The notes under the pieces are model-generated. The model made no database searches and was not told the origin of the DNA. It saw nothing but the letters and a program-made list of their open reading frames with translations. The position numbers and the translations under genes were made by a program. From NCBI GenBank assembly GCA_017634975.1, contig JAGBMJ010000001.1:1-47418 (forward strand): DNA of 47,418 bases. Direction: 5' to 3'. The DNA comes from Lachnospiraceae bacterium (GTDB taxonomy: Bacteria > Bacillota > Clostridia > Lachnospirales > Lachnospiraceae). Shown here one piece after another: positions 31,586 through 39,950 of the stretch. The stretch's first letter is position 1; every line of letters begins with the position of its first letter.

Positions 31586-32008
31586 ATGAAAGACGTAAAA
31601 GTAACTATTGGAGCAACCAACATCAAGTCTCTGAGCTATGACAATAACTTCACGGCGAAGCCGGGGGAGCCACTGAAGCTTGCCGTAAAGACAAAGGCGG
31701 CAGTGCGTCTGAATCCGGCAGCTCCGACAACGGCATTGGTAGCCGTTGCCTTTGAGGTGGGCGATGAGGAGAAAAAGGTAGTGAACATGTCTATGGAAAC
31801 ATGGACGACAGTAAATGTCAGCACGTTCGTAGACAATCTGGACGAGATGATCAAGAAGAACTATATCAATGATGTAATGCTGGCGGTAAATGAGAAGATC
31901 CGTATGACAGCTTCCCTGATGGGACTGAGCATTCAGACACCTCCTATTACCTTTGCATATCGAGACGGAGAAGAGACTCTGGATACGGAGATCTATACAA
32001 AGATTTAA
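31586..32008 (+). CDS. Conserved-looking 140-residue protein, possibly SecB-like fold
   Basis: A small soluble protein with no Cys or Trp-rich motif. It has several beta strands (VKVTIGATNIKSLSYDN, LKLAVKTKAAVRL, TALVAVAFEVGDEEKKVVNM, TVNVSTFV) and a C-terminal helix followed by MGLSIQTPPITF. The strand-helix order and the closing helix plus Pro-Pro-x-x-Phe loosely recall the SecB chaperone family. That is a by-eye impression and could be wrong. A good AAGGAG precedes ATG 31586. It ends 3 bases before the ABC-F gene, so they are probably co-translated. Confidence 0.6.
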   Translation: MKDVKVTIGATNIKSLSYDNNFTAKPGEPLKLAVKTKAAVRLNPAAPTTALVAVAFEVGDEEKKVVNMSMETWTTVNVSTFVDNLDEMIKKNYINDVMLAVNEKIRMTASLMGLSIQTPPITFAYRDGEETLDTEIYTKI

Positions 32009-32011
32009 GTT

Positions 32012-33970
32012 ATGTTATTAAGTATACAGCATGCAGACGCTGCCTACGGCGGTGACACAATCCTTCACGACATCAGTTTTGATGTGCGTGAAGGGGAGAA
32101 GGTCGCCGTTGTCGGCAGGAACGGCTGCGGTAAAACAACGCTTCTGAAATTGATCACAGGGGAGATCACCCCGCCATCCAGAGATGCTGATACGCAACCC
32201 ACGATCGTAAAGACAGGGAATCCGACCATCGGCTGGCTGTCCCAGATGACATTTGCGGATGAAAACGCAACACTCGGCGATGAGATCCGCAGTGTTTTTG
32301 CGCCCATTTTGCAGATGAAGGCACGGATGGAGGAACTGCTGTCCCTGATCGAAGAGAATGCGGATGAAAAAATGGTAGCGGAATATTCGGCCCTGGAGGA
32401 ACGGTTTACCTATCTGGGCGGATACCGCTATGAAAAAGACTACGAGCTGGTTTTCTCACGCTTTGGATTTTCCAAAGAGGATGAGGGCAGGCTCTTAAAA
32501 GAGTTTTCCGGCGGGCAGCGGACCAAGATCGCATTTATCAAGCTGCTGCTGTCCAAACCGGATCTGCTGCTTCTTGACGAGCCGACCAATCACCTGGATA
32601 TCTCGACGATCGCCTGGCTGGAAGGGTATCTCGCAGAGTATCCGCGGGCACTGGTCGTGGTATCGCATGACCGGCTGTTTCTGGATCGCGTGGCGGATAC
32701 GGTCTTTGAGATCGAACGGGGAAAACTGACCCGATATCCCGGCAACTACAGCGATTTTGTCAAGCGGAAAAAAGAAAACTATGACAAGCAGATGAAGGAC
32801 TACCTGGCGCAACAGAAAGAGATCGAAAGACTCTCGCAGGTAGCGGAACGCTTTATCCACAAACCGACCAAGGTGTCCATGGCGAGGTCGAAACTCAAAG
32901 CGATCGAGCATATGGATAAGATCGAAAAGCCGGAAGAGTATGATCTGAAAGCTTTTCATACCATGACGGATCCGGCCAGAGAGAGTGGCAATGACGTGCT
33001 GCTGGTAGAGAATCTGGGGATCGGTTATGATGAGCTGCTGACGAAGGTGAGCTGCCATATTCAGAAGGGGCAGAAGATCGGCATCATCGGAGGAAACGGA
33101 CTGGGAAAGTCGACATTTCTGAAGACTCTGATGAAAAAGATCCCCGCGAAGGGCGGAAAAGTAACCTTCGGGCACGGCGTGGAGTGCGGTTATTTCGAAC
33201 AGCAGATGGCACAGGTGGTGAGTACCAAAAGTGTGCTGAATGAGTTCTGGGATGAGTATCCCACACTGACCGAAACGGAAGTGCGTAATATCCTGGGTGG
33301 TTTTTTGTTCACTGGGGACGATGTATTTAAAGAGGTCACATCTCTGTCCGGAGGGGAAAAAGTAAGACTGGCACTGGCCAAACTGTTCCAGACCAGACCC
33401 AATTTCCTGCTGCTGGACGAGCCGACTAACCATATGGACATCGTCGGCAAGGAAGCACTGGAGGATATGCTGTCGGATTACAAGGGGACGCTGCTCTTTG
33501 TATCACACGACCGTTATCTGGTACGGCAGCTGGCAGATGCGCTATTGATCTTCCGGCCGGGGGAAACCGAGTTTTTCCCCTTCGGTTATGAGGAATACGA
33601 GCGCACCTACGGGAAAGAGAAGCTCCAGAGCAGCGCCGAGGTGTGGCAGATCGATACGGCGGGAAAGAAGAGTACAGAGCCCACGGATCGTGCTGAGGAA
33701 AAGCCGGTTGAAGAAAATGCCAAAAAGGGGTATAATCCCGGCAAAGAGAAGGCAAAGATGGAGCGGCGCCTGGCACGGCTGGAGGTGCTGATGGAAGAGT
33801 GTGATGCGAAGAAAGAGGAACTGAATGCCGCGCTCGCAGATCCGCAGTATGCCAGTGATTATGTGAAACTGGGCGAGATCCAGAAAGAGATCGATGAACT
33901 GACCGCACAGGCGGATGCGTACCTGGAGGAATGGGGAGAACTTTCCGAACGGTTGGAAAATCCGCAATAA
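32012..33970 (+). CDS. ABC-F family ATPase (ribosome-associated type)
   Basis: A 652-residue soluble protein with two ABC domains and no membrane part. Domain 1 has GRNGCGKTTLLK, FSGGQRTKIAF and LLLLDEPTNHLD; domain 2 has GGNGLGKSTFLK, LSGGEKVRLALAK and FLLLDEPTNHMD. A charged linker lies between them (KRKKENYDKQMKDYLAQQ), and a C-terminal coiled coil (about 570-650, MERRLARLEVLMEECDAKK) is like that of Uup/YdiF-type members. ABC-F proteins act on the ribosome E-site region; some give antibiotic resistance, others are housekeeping. Sequence by eye does not separate these. The ribosome-binding site is weak and translation is probably coupled to the gene 3 bases upstream. Confidence 0.92.
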   Translation: MLLSIQHADAAYGGDTILHDISFDVREGEKVAVVGRNGCGKTTLLKLITGEITPPSRDADTQPTIVKTGNPTIGWLSQMTFADENATLGDEIRSVFAPILQMKARMEELLSLIEENADEKMVAEYSALEERFTYLGGYRYEKDYELVFSRFGFSKEDEGRLLKEFSGGQRTKIAFIKLLLSKPDLLLLDEPTNHLDISTIAWLEGYLAEYPRALVVVSHDRLFLDRVADTVFEIERGKLTRYPGNYSDFVKRKKENYDKQMKDYLAQQKEIERLSQVAERFIHKPTKVSMARSKLKAIEHMDKIEKPEEYDLKAFHTMTDPARESGNDVLLVENLGIGYDELLTKVSCHIQKGQKIGIIGGNGLGKSTFLKTLMKKIPAKGGKVTFGHGVECGYFEQQMAQVVSTKSVLNEFWDEYPTLTETEVRNILGGFLFTGDDVFKEVTSLSGGEKVRLALAKLFQTRPNFLLLDEPTNHMDIVGKEALEDMLSDYKGTLLFVSHDRYLVRQLADALLIFRPGETEFFPFGYEEYERTYGKEKLQSSAEVWQIDTAGKKSTEPTDRAEEKPVEENAKKGYNPGKEKAKMERRLARLEVLMEECDAKKEELNAALADPQYASDYVKLGEIQKEIDELTAQADAYLEEWGELSERLENPQ

Positions 33971-34030
33971 AGTTGGGGATTTAGCCGAAAAATTCTCTGA
34001 AAAATTGTCAGTTCAAAATGCGCTAAATAG

Positions 34031-34059
34031 TTGAAAAAGTGCGAAAAATCGGCTATAAT
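34031..34059 (+). promoter_or_regulatory. Promoter of the probable 6S RNA
   Basis: TTGAAA (34031-34036), a 17-base spacer and exact TATAAT (34054-34059). The expected start is near 34066. Confidence 0.8.
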
Positions 34060-34065
34060 ATACTT

Positions 34066-34248
34066 AGTTCCGGATACCACTTGAGTTTCTGTTATTTGAG
34101 CCTACAGTACTTTAAACGGGATTCCTATATCGTCACGCTGATGTCAGGCCTCAGCAAGTTTCAGTGGAAGGCAGAGAGCGTGTGCTGCGGTCGCCCACCT
34201 AGCTATGCTAGGAGTCAACTTTCAGAAACCGGTATCCGGTATTTTTTT
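34066..34248 (+). ncRNA. ssrS: Probable 6S RNA
   Basis: A non-coding unit of about 183 bases with its own promoter and terminator. The ends pair: CCGGATACC (34070-34078) with GGTATCCGG (34231-34239), followed by TA and seven T residues. GTTTCTG near the 5' side pairs with CAGAAAC near the 3' side after an asymmetric bulge. Further in, CACGCT pairs with AGCGTG, and CCTAGC-TAT-GCTAGG forms a 3' hairpin. A long, imperfect rod of this size with a closing stem and internal bubble is the 6S RNA layout, which binds the housekeeping RNA polymerase. The sequence of the 3' part also looks like clostridial 6S RNA as I remember it. Another small RNA cannot be excluded. Confidence 0.68.
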
Positions 34249-34276
34249 ATAGGTGGTAACAGCGTGAGATAAAAAC

Positions 34277-35197
34277 ATGATTAAGGCAATTCTCTGGGTC
34301 TTCCAGCAATTCTTAAAATTCCTGAGAGTAATGAAGGAAAACAATACCTCGTCTTTTGCGGCGGGAGCGGCCTTTTTCGTGTTTCTGTCGATCATTCCGA
34401 TCGTGATCTTAGTTTGCAGTATTCTTCCGTATACCAATATTTCGCAGGATATGCTGGCAGCAGTCATAGAGGGGCTGATCCCGGCTTCCGTAGCCATCTT
34501 TTTTGACAGTGTGATCCTTGAATTCCGAGATCAGTCAGTGGCGGCAATCTCGCTGGCGACGATCATCACGCTGTGGGTTGCAGGAAAAGGCATGTTTGCT
34601 CTGATCAATGGCCTGAACGCGGTCAACCGCGTGAGTGAACAGCGTAACTGGGTGGTACTGCGGATCCGCGCCAGCGTGTATACATGTCTCATGATCGCTG
34701 TTATGATCTTTACCCTGGTCATCATGGTCTTCGGTAACTATGTCAATCAGTGGTTTACCCGTATGATCCCGGATTTCAACAGTGTCCTGCAGATGGTGCT
34801 GCATTTCCGATTTCTTTTCGTCTGGGCGTTTTTCACGTTTTTCTTTCAGATGATGTATACGGTATTGCCCAGCAAGCATATGGTGTTTCGGGAGCAGTTT
34901 CCCGGAGCACTGTTTGCGAGTATCGGATGGTCCCTGTTTTCATGGGCTTTTTCCACGTATCTGGAGTACTTTGTTAATTTTTCTATTTACGGATCGCTGA
35001 CTACGATCATCATCGGTATGATCTGGCTGTATTTCTGTATGTATATCCTGTTGACGGGGGCACAGATTAATCTGTATTTCCAGCCCCTGTTCATAGCGGT
35101 AAATCAGCATCGTTCCAAGAAAAAACAGCAGAAAAAAGCGGTACGTCTGGAAAAGAAGAGACAAAAAAAGCAGAGCCGCAGCGGCTCTGCCGAATGA
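34277..35197 (+). CDS. YihY/BrkB family membrane protein
   Basis: A 306-residue integral membrane protein with about six TM helices, in the pattern of the YihY/BrkB family formerly called RNase BN (NNTSSFAAGAAFFVFLSIIPI near the start, LYFCMYILLTGAQINLY near the end), and a strongly basic C-terminal tail (RSKKKQQKKAVRLEKKRQKKQ). Function is unsettled; the old RNase assignment is not supported for the family. ATG 34277 lies 29 bases after the 6S RNA terminator with only a weak ribosome-binding site. The codons for the last residues also form the terminator hairpin of the minus-strand gene. Confidence 0.88.
   Translation: MIKAILWVFQQFLKFLRVMKENNTSSFAAGAAFFVFLSIIPIVILVCSILPYTNISQDMLAAVIEGLIPASVAIFFDSVILEFRDQSVAAISLATIITLWVAGKGMFALINGLNAVNRVSEQRNWVVLRIRASVYTCLMIAVMIFTLVIMVFGNYVNQWFTRMIPDFNSVLQMVLHFRFLFVWAFFTFFFQMMYTVLPSKHMVFREQFPGALFASIGWSLFSWAFSTYLEYFVNFSIYGSLTTIIIGMIWLYFCMYILLTGAQINLYFQPLFIAVNQHRSKKKQQKKAVRLEKKRQKKQSRSGSAE
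35163..35190 (-). terminator. Terminator for the minus-strand coiled-coil gene, inside the yihY-like coding end
   Basis: GCAGAGCC (35170-35177) and GGCTCTGC (35183-35190) pair perfectly. The seven A residues at 35163-35169 read as a T-run on the minus strand. The hairpin thus serves the gene at 35226-35582 while encoding the C-terminal residues QSRSGSA of the convergent gene. Confidence 0.8.
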
Positions 35198-35225
35198 TCC
35201 GGTCATACTTCTTTTTATATTTTTT

Positions 35226-35582
35226 TTATATTTCTTTAAAGCGGAACAGTAATATGTTCGAGAGGGCGTCGATGGCGCTGTACAGTTCTTCTGCGGTGGC
35301 TTCCAGGTCCTCCGCCTGACGTGTCAGATCCACAGCGGCACTGTCGGGTACACTCTGCTGCGTAAAGTCCAGATCCTCATACAGATCTTCCTGACGGTTG
35401 CGCAGAGCCATTGCTTCGGCCTGTACGGCAGCCAGATTTTCCCTGGCTGCTGCGATCTGTTCTTTCAATGTGTGCATTTTTGCGGCGCCTTCTTCGGCAG
35501 CTTTCTGCACTTCTTCATCAGAATGACGGTACTTCACTTCTTCCACATCGGAAAACAGTTCGTCGATCACAGCTTTATCCAT
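35226..35582 (-). CDS. Small coiled-coil protein of unknown function
   Basis: A 118-residue acidic protein that is almost wholly helical and heptad-like (VQKAAEEGAAKMHTLKEQIAAARENLAAVQAEAMALRNRQEDLYEDLDF, then a second helix AVDLTRQAEDLEATAEELYSAIDALSNIL), described by position: helices at about 20-70 and 80-112. There is no signal peptide or TM. The start ATG 35582 has AGGAGGT at the expected distance on the minus strand. It has its own promoter and terminator, so it is a single-gene unit between two operons. I do not recognise the family. Confidence 0.7.
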   Translation of the reverse strand: MDKAVIDELFSDVEEVKYRHSDEEVQKAAEEGAAKMHTLKEQIAAARENLAAVQAEAMALRNRQEDLYEDLDFTQQSVPDSAAVDLTRQAEDLEATAEELYSAIDALSNILLFRFKEI

Positions 35583-35598
35583 GGGTAACCTCCTGGCC

Positions 35599-35626
35599 TG
35601 TATAATTACTCGAAATCTATTGACAA
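35599..35626 (-). promoter_or_regulatory. Minus-strand promoter for the coiled-coil gene
   Basis: On the minus strand TTGTCA (35626-35621), a 16-base spacer and TATACA (35604-35599). It lies 17 bases upstream of the start codon, so the leader is very short. Confidence 0.6.
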
Positions 35627-35677
35627 TAATCTATTGTAAAGAGATTGCGCCGCAGTGTCAACCCTGCTTCGGGACGA

Positions 35678-35706
35678 TTGACATAATACATAGGAAATAA
35701 TATAAT
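35678..35706 (+). promoter_or_regulatory. Perfect-consensus SigA promoter for the glycan cluster
   Basis: TTGACA (35678-35683), exactly 17 bases, TATAAT (35701-35706). This is the best promoter in the window. The expected start near 35713 gives a leader of about 50 bases to the TTG start at 35766. Confidence 0.88.
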
Positions 35707-35765
35707 AAATCGAATAAATATGCGGTTTTTTAAATGGATCTTGTATTAGTAAGCAGGGAATCGAT

Positions 35766-37166
35766 TTGAACATTAAATATATTTACCGCGGGCTCTGCGG
35801 CATATTATTAACAGTGTTGTATTGTGCCAGTTTTTTTATGGTATGGTATACGTTTGTACGGGATCATAATCAGACCGGACAGCTTTTGGGTTACGGTAAC
35901 CTGGGTATGTCCACAGGGATCTATCTGGTGATGATCTTTTTGCTGATGCGTTCGCTCGGCGGTTACCAGATCGGTGTACACCGCATGATGCGTACGATCG
36001 CCGGTCAGATCGTCACACTTCTGATCGCGGATTTTGTAGAGATTTTTATTTCTATGGCCATCACAGGGCAGTTCCGCTTTTTCTTTGCTTTTTCCGGGAG
36101 ATATCTGGGACTGTTCATTGCCCAGTCTGCACTCACCCTGCTGATGTCTACGGGGATGATCATCATGTATCAGAGAGTGTTCCCTTCGTTAAAAATGGTG
36201 GAGATCTGCGGAAATTTTCAGAATACCCTGTATGAAAAGATCGAATCCCGGCCGGATAAGTACGATATCGAGGAGAAGATCCAGTATCCGGAGAACGGGG
36301 AAGGGCTGGAGGAGGAGATCGCAAAATACGATGCGGTCGTTGTCAATGACCTGCCCAGTGAGGAGAAGAATAAAGTATTGAAGCTTTGCTTCGAAATGGA
36401 TAAGCGTGTGTATTTCACACCGAAGCTTTCGGATATCATTGTGCGCGGGGCGGAGGAGCTGAACATTTTTGATACGCCCCTTTACCTGTGCAGAAATATG
36501 GGCATTCCCTTATGGGAACGTATCTTAAAGCGTGCATTCGATATTCTGCTTTCGGCGGTTCTGCTGGTACTGTTATCCCCGGTGTTTCTCGGTGTGATGA
36601 TAGCCATCAAGATCGAAGATGGCGGTCCGGTCTTTTATAAACAGGAGCGTGTGACGCTGAACGGACGGAAATTCTGGATCCTGAAGTTTCGCAGTATGGT
36701 CGTAAATGCGGAGGATGACGGACATCCGCATCCGGCAGGCGAGCACGATCCGCGTATCACGAAAGTGGGGCATTTTATCCGGCCATGCCGTATGGACGAA
36801 CTGCCGCAGCTGCTCAATATCTTAAAAGGCGAGATGTCGGTGGTAGGTCCGAGACCGGAGCGTGTGGAGAACGTCGAAGAGTATACCAGAGAGATCCCGG
36901 AGTTTTCCTTCCGGCATAAGGTGCGGGGCGGGCTGACCGGTTATGCGCAGGTATATGGCAAGTATAATACAAAGGCTCTTGACAAGTTAAAAATGGATTT
37001 AACATACATCACAAACTATTCCCCGCTTTTGGATCTGCAGATCATATTTGAAACATTGAAGATCCTGTTTGTAAAAGAGAGTACGGAAGGATTCAGTGAA
37101 AAGCAGCTGGAGCATATGCGGCAGGTGGAACTGTTGCAGCAACTGCGGGAGGAGCATAAAAGATGA
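35766..37166 (+). CDS. Polytopic undecaprenyl-phosphate sugar phosphotransferase (WcaJ/CpsE-like)
   Basis: It transfers a sugar-1-phosphate from a nucleotide sugar to undecaprenyl phosphate, starting glycan assembly at the membrane. The 466-residue protein has four N-terminal TM helices (about 10-140), a CoA-binding-like middle domain (about 150-240), then a re-entrant membrane helix and the catalytic domain from about 255: PVFYKQERVTLNGRKF, LKFRSM, the catalytic Asp344-Glu345 in MDELPQLLNILKGEMSVVGPRPE, and GGLTGYAQVYG. The start is TTG 35766 with AGCAGGGAA upstream; the first ATG comes 24 codons later, inside the first TM helix. It overlaps the next gene by ATGA. Confidence 0.9.
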   Translation: MNIKYIYRGLCGILLTVLYCASFFMVWYTFVRDHNQTGQLLGYGNLGMSTGIYLVMIFLLMRSLGGYQIGVHRMMRTIAGQIVTLLIADFVEIFISMAITGQFRFFFAFSGRYLGLFIAQSALTLLMSTGMIIMYQRVFPSLKMVEICGNFQNTLYEKIESRPDKYDIEEKIQYPENGEGLEEEIAKYDAVVVNDLPSEEKNKVLKLCFEMDKRVYFTPKLSDIIVRGAEELNIFDTPLYLCRNMGIPLWERILKRAFDILLSAVLLVLLSPVFLGVMIAIKIEDGGPVFYKQERVTLNGRKFWILKFRSMVVNAEDDGHPHPAGEHDPRITKVGHFIRPCRMDELPQLLNILKGEMSVVGPRPERVENVEEYTREIPEFSFRHKVRGGLTGYAQVYGKYNTKALDKLKMDLTYITNYSPLLDLQIIFETLKILFVKESTEGFSEKQLEHMRQVELLQQLREEHKR

Positions 37167-38368
37167 TCGATAACATACTGCCGTTGATCGGACGCACGCA
37201 GCCGCTGTTTAGGGAAGATTTGGCAAAGATAGAAAAAGAATTAAAGGAGATCGTGCATAGCAGCCGTTTTTTGGTGATCGGCGGCGCGGGCACCATAGGA
37301 TCCGCCATTTGCAGGGAACTGTTTGACCGGGATCCCGGGGTATTGCATGTGGTGGACATCAGCGAAAATAATATGGTGGAGCTGGTGCGGGATATCCGTT
37401 CCTCCAGAGGGTACGGGACCGGAGAGTTTGCTACCTTTGCGATCGATTGCGGCAGTGATATCTTCCGGGCCTTTGTGAAGGAACAGAAGGCGCGGATCGG
37501 CGGTTATGATTATGTCTTCAATACTTCTGCGCTTAAGCATGTGCGTTCCGAAAAGGATCCATACACGCTGATGCGTATGATCGACACCAATATCTTCAAT
37601 ACAGACAGTACGATGCTGCAGGCAAAAGAGTGCGGAGCAAAGAAGTATTTCTGTGTATCTACCGATAAGGCGGCCAATCCCGTCAATATGATGGGAGCGT
37701 CCAAGCGCATCATGGAGATGTATCTGAACCGGCGCAGCCTGGAAATGCCGGTATCGACGGCGCGTTTCGCCAATGTAGCCTTTTCGGACGGGAGCCTGCT
37801 GTACGGATTCAACCGCCGGCTGGAAAAGAACCAGCCGCTGGCGGCACCGTGTGATGTGCGTAGGTACTTTGTGACTCCGAAGGAGGCAGGTGAGCTGTGT
37901 ACGCTTTCGTGTCTGACCGGTGAGAATCGTGATATCTACTTCCCGAAGCTGGATGAGGAACTCAATCTGGTGACTTTCAGCCATATCGCGGAAAAGTATC
38001 TGCGCAGCCTGGGGTATGAGCCGGTGCAGTGTGCAACGGAGCAGGAAGCGCGGGAGCGCGTAAGCGAACTGAAAGCGAAACATCAGTATCCGGTATACTT
38101 TTTTGAAAGTGATACTACCGGGGAAAAAGATTTTGAAGAATTCTATATGGATGGTGAAACCCTGGATCTTATGAAGTTTGACTCCGTCGGGATCGTCAAA
38201 AAGGGTGCCGATTACAGTGAAGAAAAGCTTCGGATGTTTTCCGATACCATTGCAAAGCTTCGCAGCACCGGTATGTGGACCCGTGGTGATCTGGTGGAAT
38301 TGTTTAATGAAATGCTTCCGGAATTTCACCACAAGGAGACCGGTAAGTTTCTGGACGGCAGAATGTAA
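37163..38368 (+). CDS. CapD/FlaA1-like nucleotide-sugar dehydratase/epimerase
   Basis: A 401-residue soluble SDR of the Polysacc_synt_2 group, expected to act on a UDP-HexNAc sugar (4,6-dehydration or 5-epimerisation). The NAD(P) motif VIGGAGTIGSAICREL is near residues 32-47; STDKAANPVNMMGASK holds the active site, with Met177-x3-Lys181 in place of the usual Tyr-x3-Lys. Met at this place is typical of FlaA1/PglF-type dehydratases. The C-terminal 100 residues extend beyond the core family. It has no TM part, unlike CapD or WbpM. The start ATG 37163 has GGGAGGAG. Confidence 0.82.
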   Translation: MIDNILPLIGRTQPLFREDLAKIEKELKEIVHSSRFLVIGGAGTIGSAICRELFDRDPGVLHVVDISENNMVELVRDIRSSRGYGTGEFATFAIDCGSDIFRAFVKEQKARIGGYDYVFNTSALKHVRSEKDPYTLMRMIDTNIFNTDSTMLQAKECGAKKYFCVSTDKAANPVNMMGASKRIMEMYLNRRSLEMPVSTARFANVAFSDGSLLYGFNRRLEKNQPLAAPCDVRRYFVTPKEAGELCTLSCLTGENRDIYFPKLDEELNLVTFSHIAEKYLRSLGYEPVQCATEQEARERVSELKAKHQYPVYFFESDTTGEKDFEEFYMDGETLDLMKFDSVGIVKKGADYSEEKLRMFSDTIAKLRSTGMWTRGDLVELFNEMLPEFHHKETGKFLDGRM

Positions 38369-38384
38369 TGGGGGAAGAGTAAAT

Positions 38385-39059
38385 ATGACCAGAATATGTG
38401 ACATTGTATTATCTGCGATCGCGATCGCGGTATTATTGCCGGTTTTGCTCCCGATCATGATCCTGTTGAAACTGACCGGTGAGCATTATGTTTTTTATAT
38501 GCAGCCGAGAGTGGGAAAGCATGGGAAGCAGTTCCCTTTACTGAAATTTGCAACGATGCTGAAGGATTCCCCGAATCTGCCCGGCGGACTTTATACGAGT
38601 GAGAATGATCCGCGAATGCTTCCGATGGGGAAGTTCCTGCGTAAGACCAAGATCAATGAACTGCCACAGCTATTAAATATCCTGGCAGGTGATATGAGTA
38701 TCATAGGCTATCGGCCTACGGTAAAGGAACATTTCAGCCATTATCCGAAGGAAGCAAGAAAGAAGCTGTGGTCTTCCCGGCCGGGATTGTCCGGGATCGG
38801 TTCCATCGTGTTCCGGAATGAAGAAGAGATGCTGCAGCGGGCGGAGAGCGAAGGGATCGATAAAGATGTCTTTCACCGGGATGTGATCACGCCGTACAAA
38901 GCAGAGCTGGAATGCTGGTATGTGAAACACCGTAATATCTTTATGTATTTTAAGATGATCGAGCTGACCATTGATGCGGTACTGCATCCGGACAGCAGGG
39001 AGTGGAAGAAACTGAAAGGTATCCCGGAGGTACCCAAGGAGCTGGAAGGATATCTGTAA
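38385..39059 (+). CDS. Short (monotopic) sugar phosphotransferase with altered catalytic dyad
   Basis: A 224-residue protein with one N-terminal membrane helix (about 3-25) and a sugar-transferase domain: VFYMQPRVGKHGKQFPLLKF, ENDPRMLPMGKFLRKTK, then INELPQLLNILAGDMSIIGYRPT. In PglC-type enzymes the catalytic pair is Asp-Glu; here the residues are Asn91-Glu92. The usual GPRP also reads GYRP. It may be inactive, have another role or tolerate the change. The start ATG 38385 follows GGGGAAGAG; upstream in-frame codons overlap the previous gene. It is the second phosphoglycosyltransferase of the cluster. Confidence 0.85.
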   Translation: MTRICDIVLSAIAIAVLLPVLLPIMILLKLTGEHYVFYMQPRVGKHGKQFPLLKFATMLKDSPNLPGGLYTSENDPRMLPMGKFLRKTKINELPQLLNILAGDMSIIGYRPTVKEHFSHYPKEARKKLWSSRPGLSGIGSIVFRNEEEMLQRAESEGIDKDVFHRDVITPYKAELECWYVKHRNIFMYFKMIELTIDAVLHPDSREWKKLKGIPEVPKELEGYL

Positions 39060-39062
39060 ACG

Positions 39063-39950
39063 ATGAAAAAGGTTTTGATCACAGGAGCCGGTTCTTATAT
39101 CGGCACGAGTTTTGAATGTTATGCCGCCGAAAAATATCCGGAAGAGCTGACGATCGATACGATCGATATGGTGGATGGTACGTGGCGGGAGTATGATTTC
39201 CGGCCGTATGATGTGGTTTTTCATGTGGCGGGGATCGCCCATGCCGATATCGGAAACGTAGACGAAGCAACAAAGCAGAAATACTATGCCGTTAATACCG
39301 ATCTGGCGATCGAGACGGCGGAGAAAGCAAAAGCACAGGGCGTGAAGCAGTTTGTTTTTATGAGTTCTGCGATCATCTATGGAGATTCCGCACCGCTCGG
39401 AAAGCGGAAACGTATCACGAAAACAACACGCCCGCATCCGGCAAATTTTTATGGGGATTCCAAGTGGAGGGCCGATCGCGGGATCCGGAAACTGGCGGAT
39501 GAAAATTTTACCGTCACGGTATTGCGTCCGCCGATGATCTACGGGAAAGGCAGCAAGGGCAATTATCCGACGCTGAGCAAGATGGCGAAAAAACTGCCGG
39601 TATTTCCGAAGGTGATGAATGAGCGTTCTATGCTCTATATCGAGAATCTCTGTGAATTCCTGTGTCAGGTGATGAAGCGGGGCGAGGGCGGTATCTTCTG
39701 GCCACAGAATGCAGAATACAGCAGGACCGATGCGGTGGTGAAAATGATCGCCGGAGCAAATGGGCATAAGATCCTGGTGACGAAGGCACTGAATCCTTTT
39801 GCGGGGATGGCCGGATGCGTGCCGGGCAGGGTGTCGGAGCTGGTGAACAAAGCTTTCGGGAACCTGTCGTATGAACAGAGTATGAGTCAATATGACTTTG
39901 ACTATCAGCTGGTGAGCTTGGAAGAAAGTATCCGCAGGACAGAACAGTGA
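39063..39950 (+). CDS. NAD-dependent epimerase/dehydratase family protein
   Basis: A 295-residue extended SDR for nucleotide-sugar modification. The N-terminal motif is KKVLITGAGSYIGTSF; the catalytic pair is Tyr130-x3-Lys134 (NFYGDSKW) with MSSAIIYGD supplying the Ser. The C-terminal substrate-binding half is short. It reads like GalE/WbpV-type 4-epimerases or 4-keto reductases, and the product sugar cannot be named. It starts 3 bases after the preceding stop and its stop overlaps the next start (GTGA). Confidence 0.85.
   Translation: MKKVLITGAGSYIGTSFECYAAEKYPEELTIDTIDMVDGTWREYDFRPYDVVFHVAGIAHADIGNVDEATKQKYYAVNTDLAIETAEKAKAQGVKQFVFMSSAIIYGDSAPLGKRKRITKTTRPHPANFYGDSKWRADRGIRKLADENFTVTVLRPPMIYGKGSKGNYPTLSKMAKKLPVFPKVMNERSMLYIENLCEFLCQVMKRGEGGIFWPQNAEYSRTDAVVKMIAGANGHKILVTKALNPFAGMAGCVPGRVSELVNKAFGNLSYEQSMSQYDFDYQLVSLEESIRRTEQ

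Noticed and set aside
37241-39890. Two long minus-strand frames (about 405 codons each) in the glycan cluster
   Set aside because: They lie wholly under well-supported sugar-enzyme genes and show no family motif or start signal.
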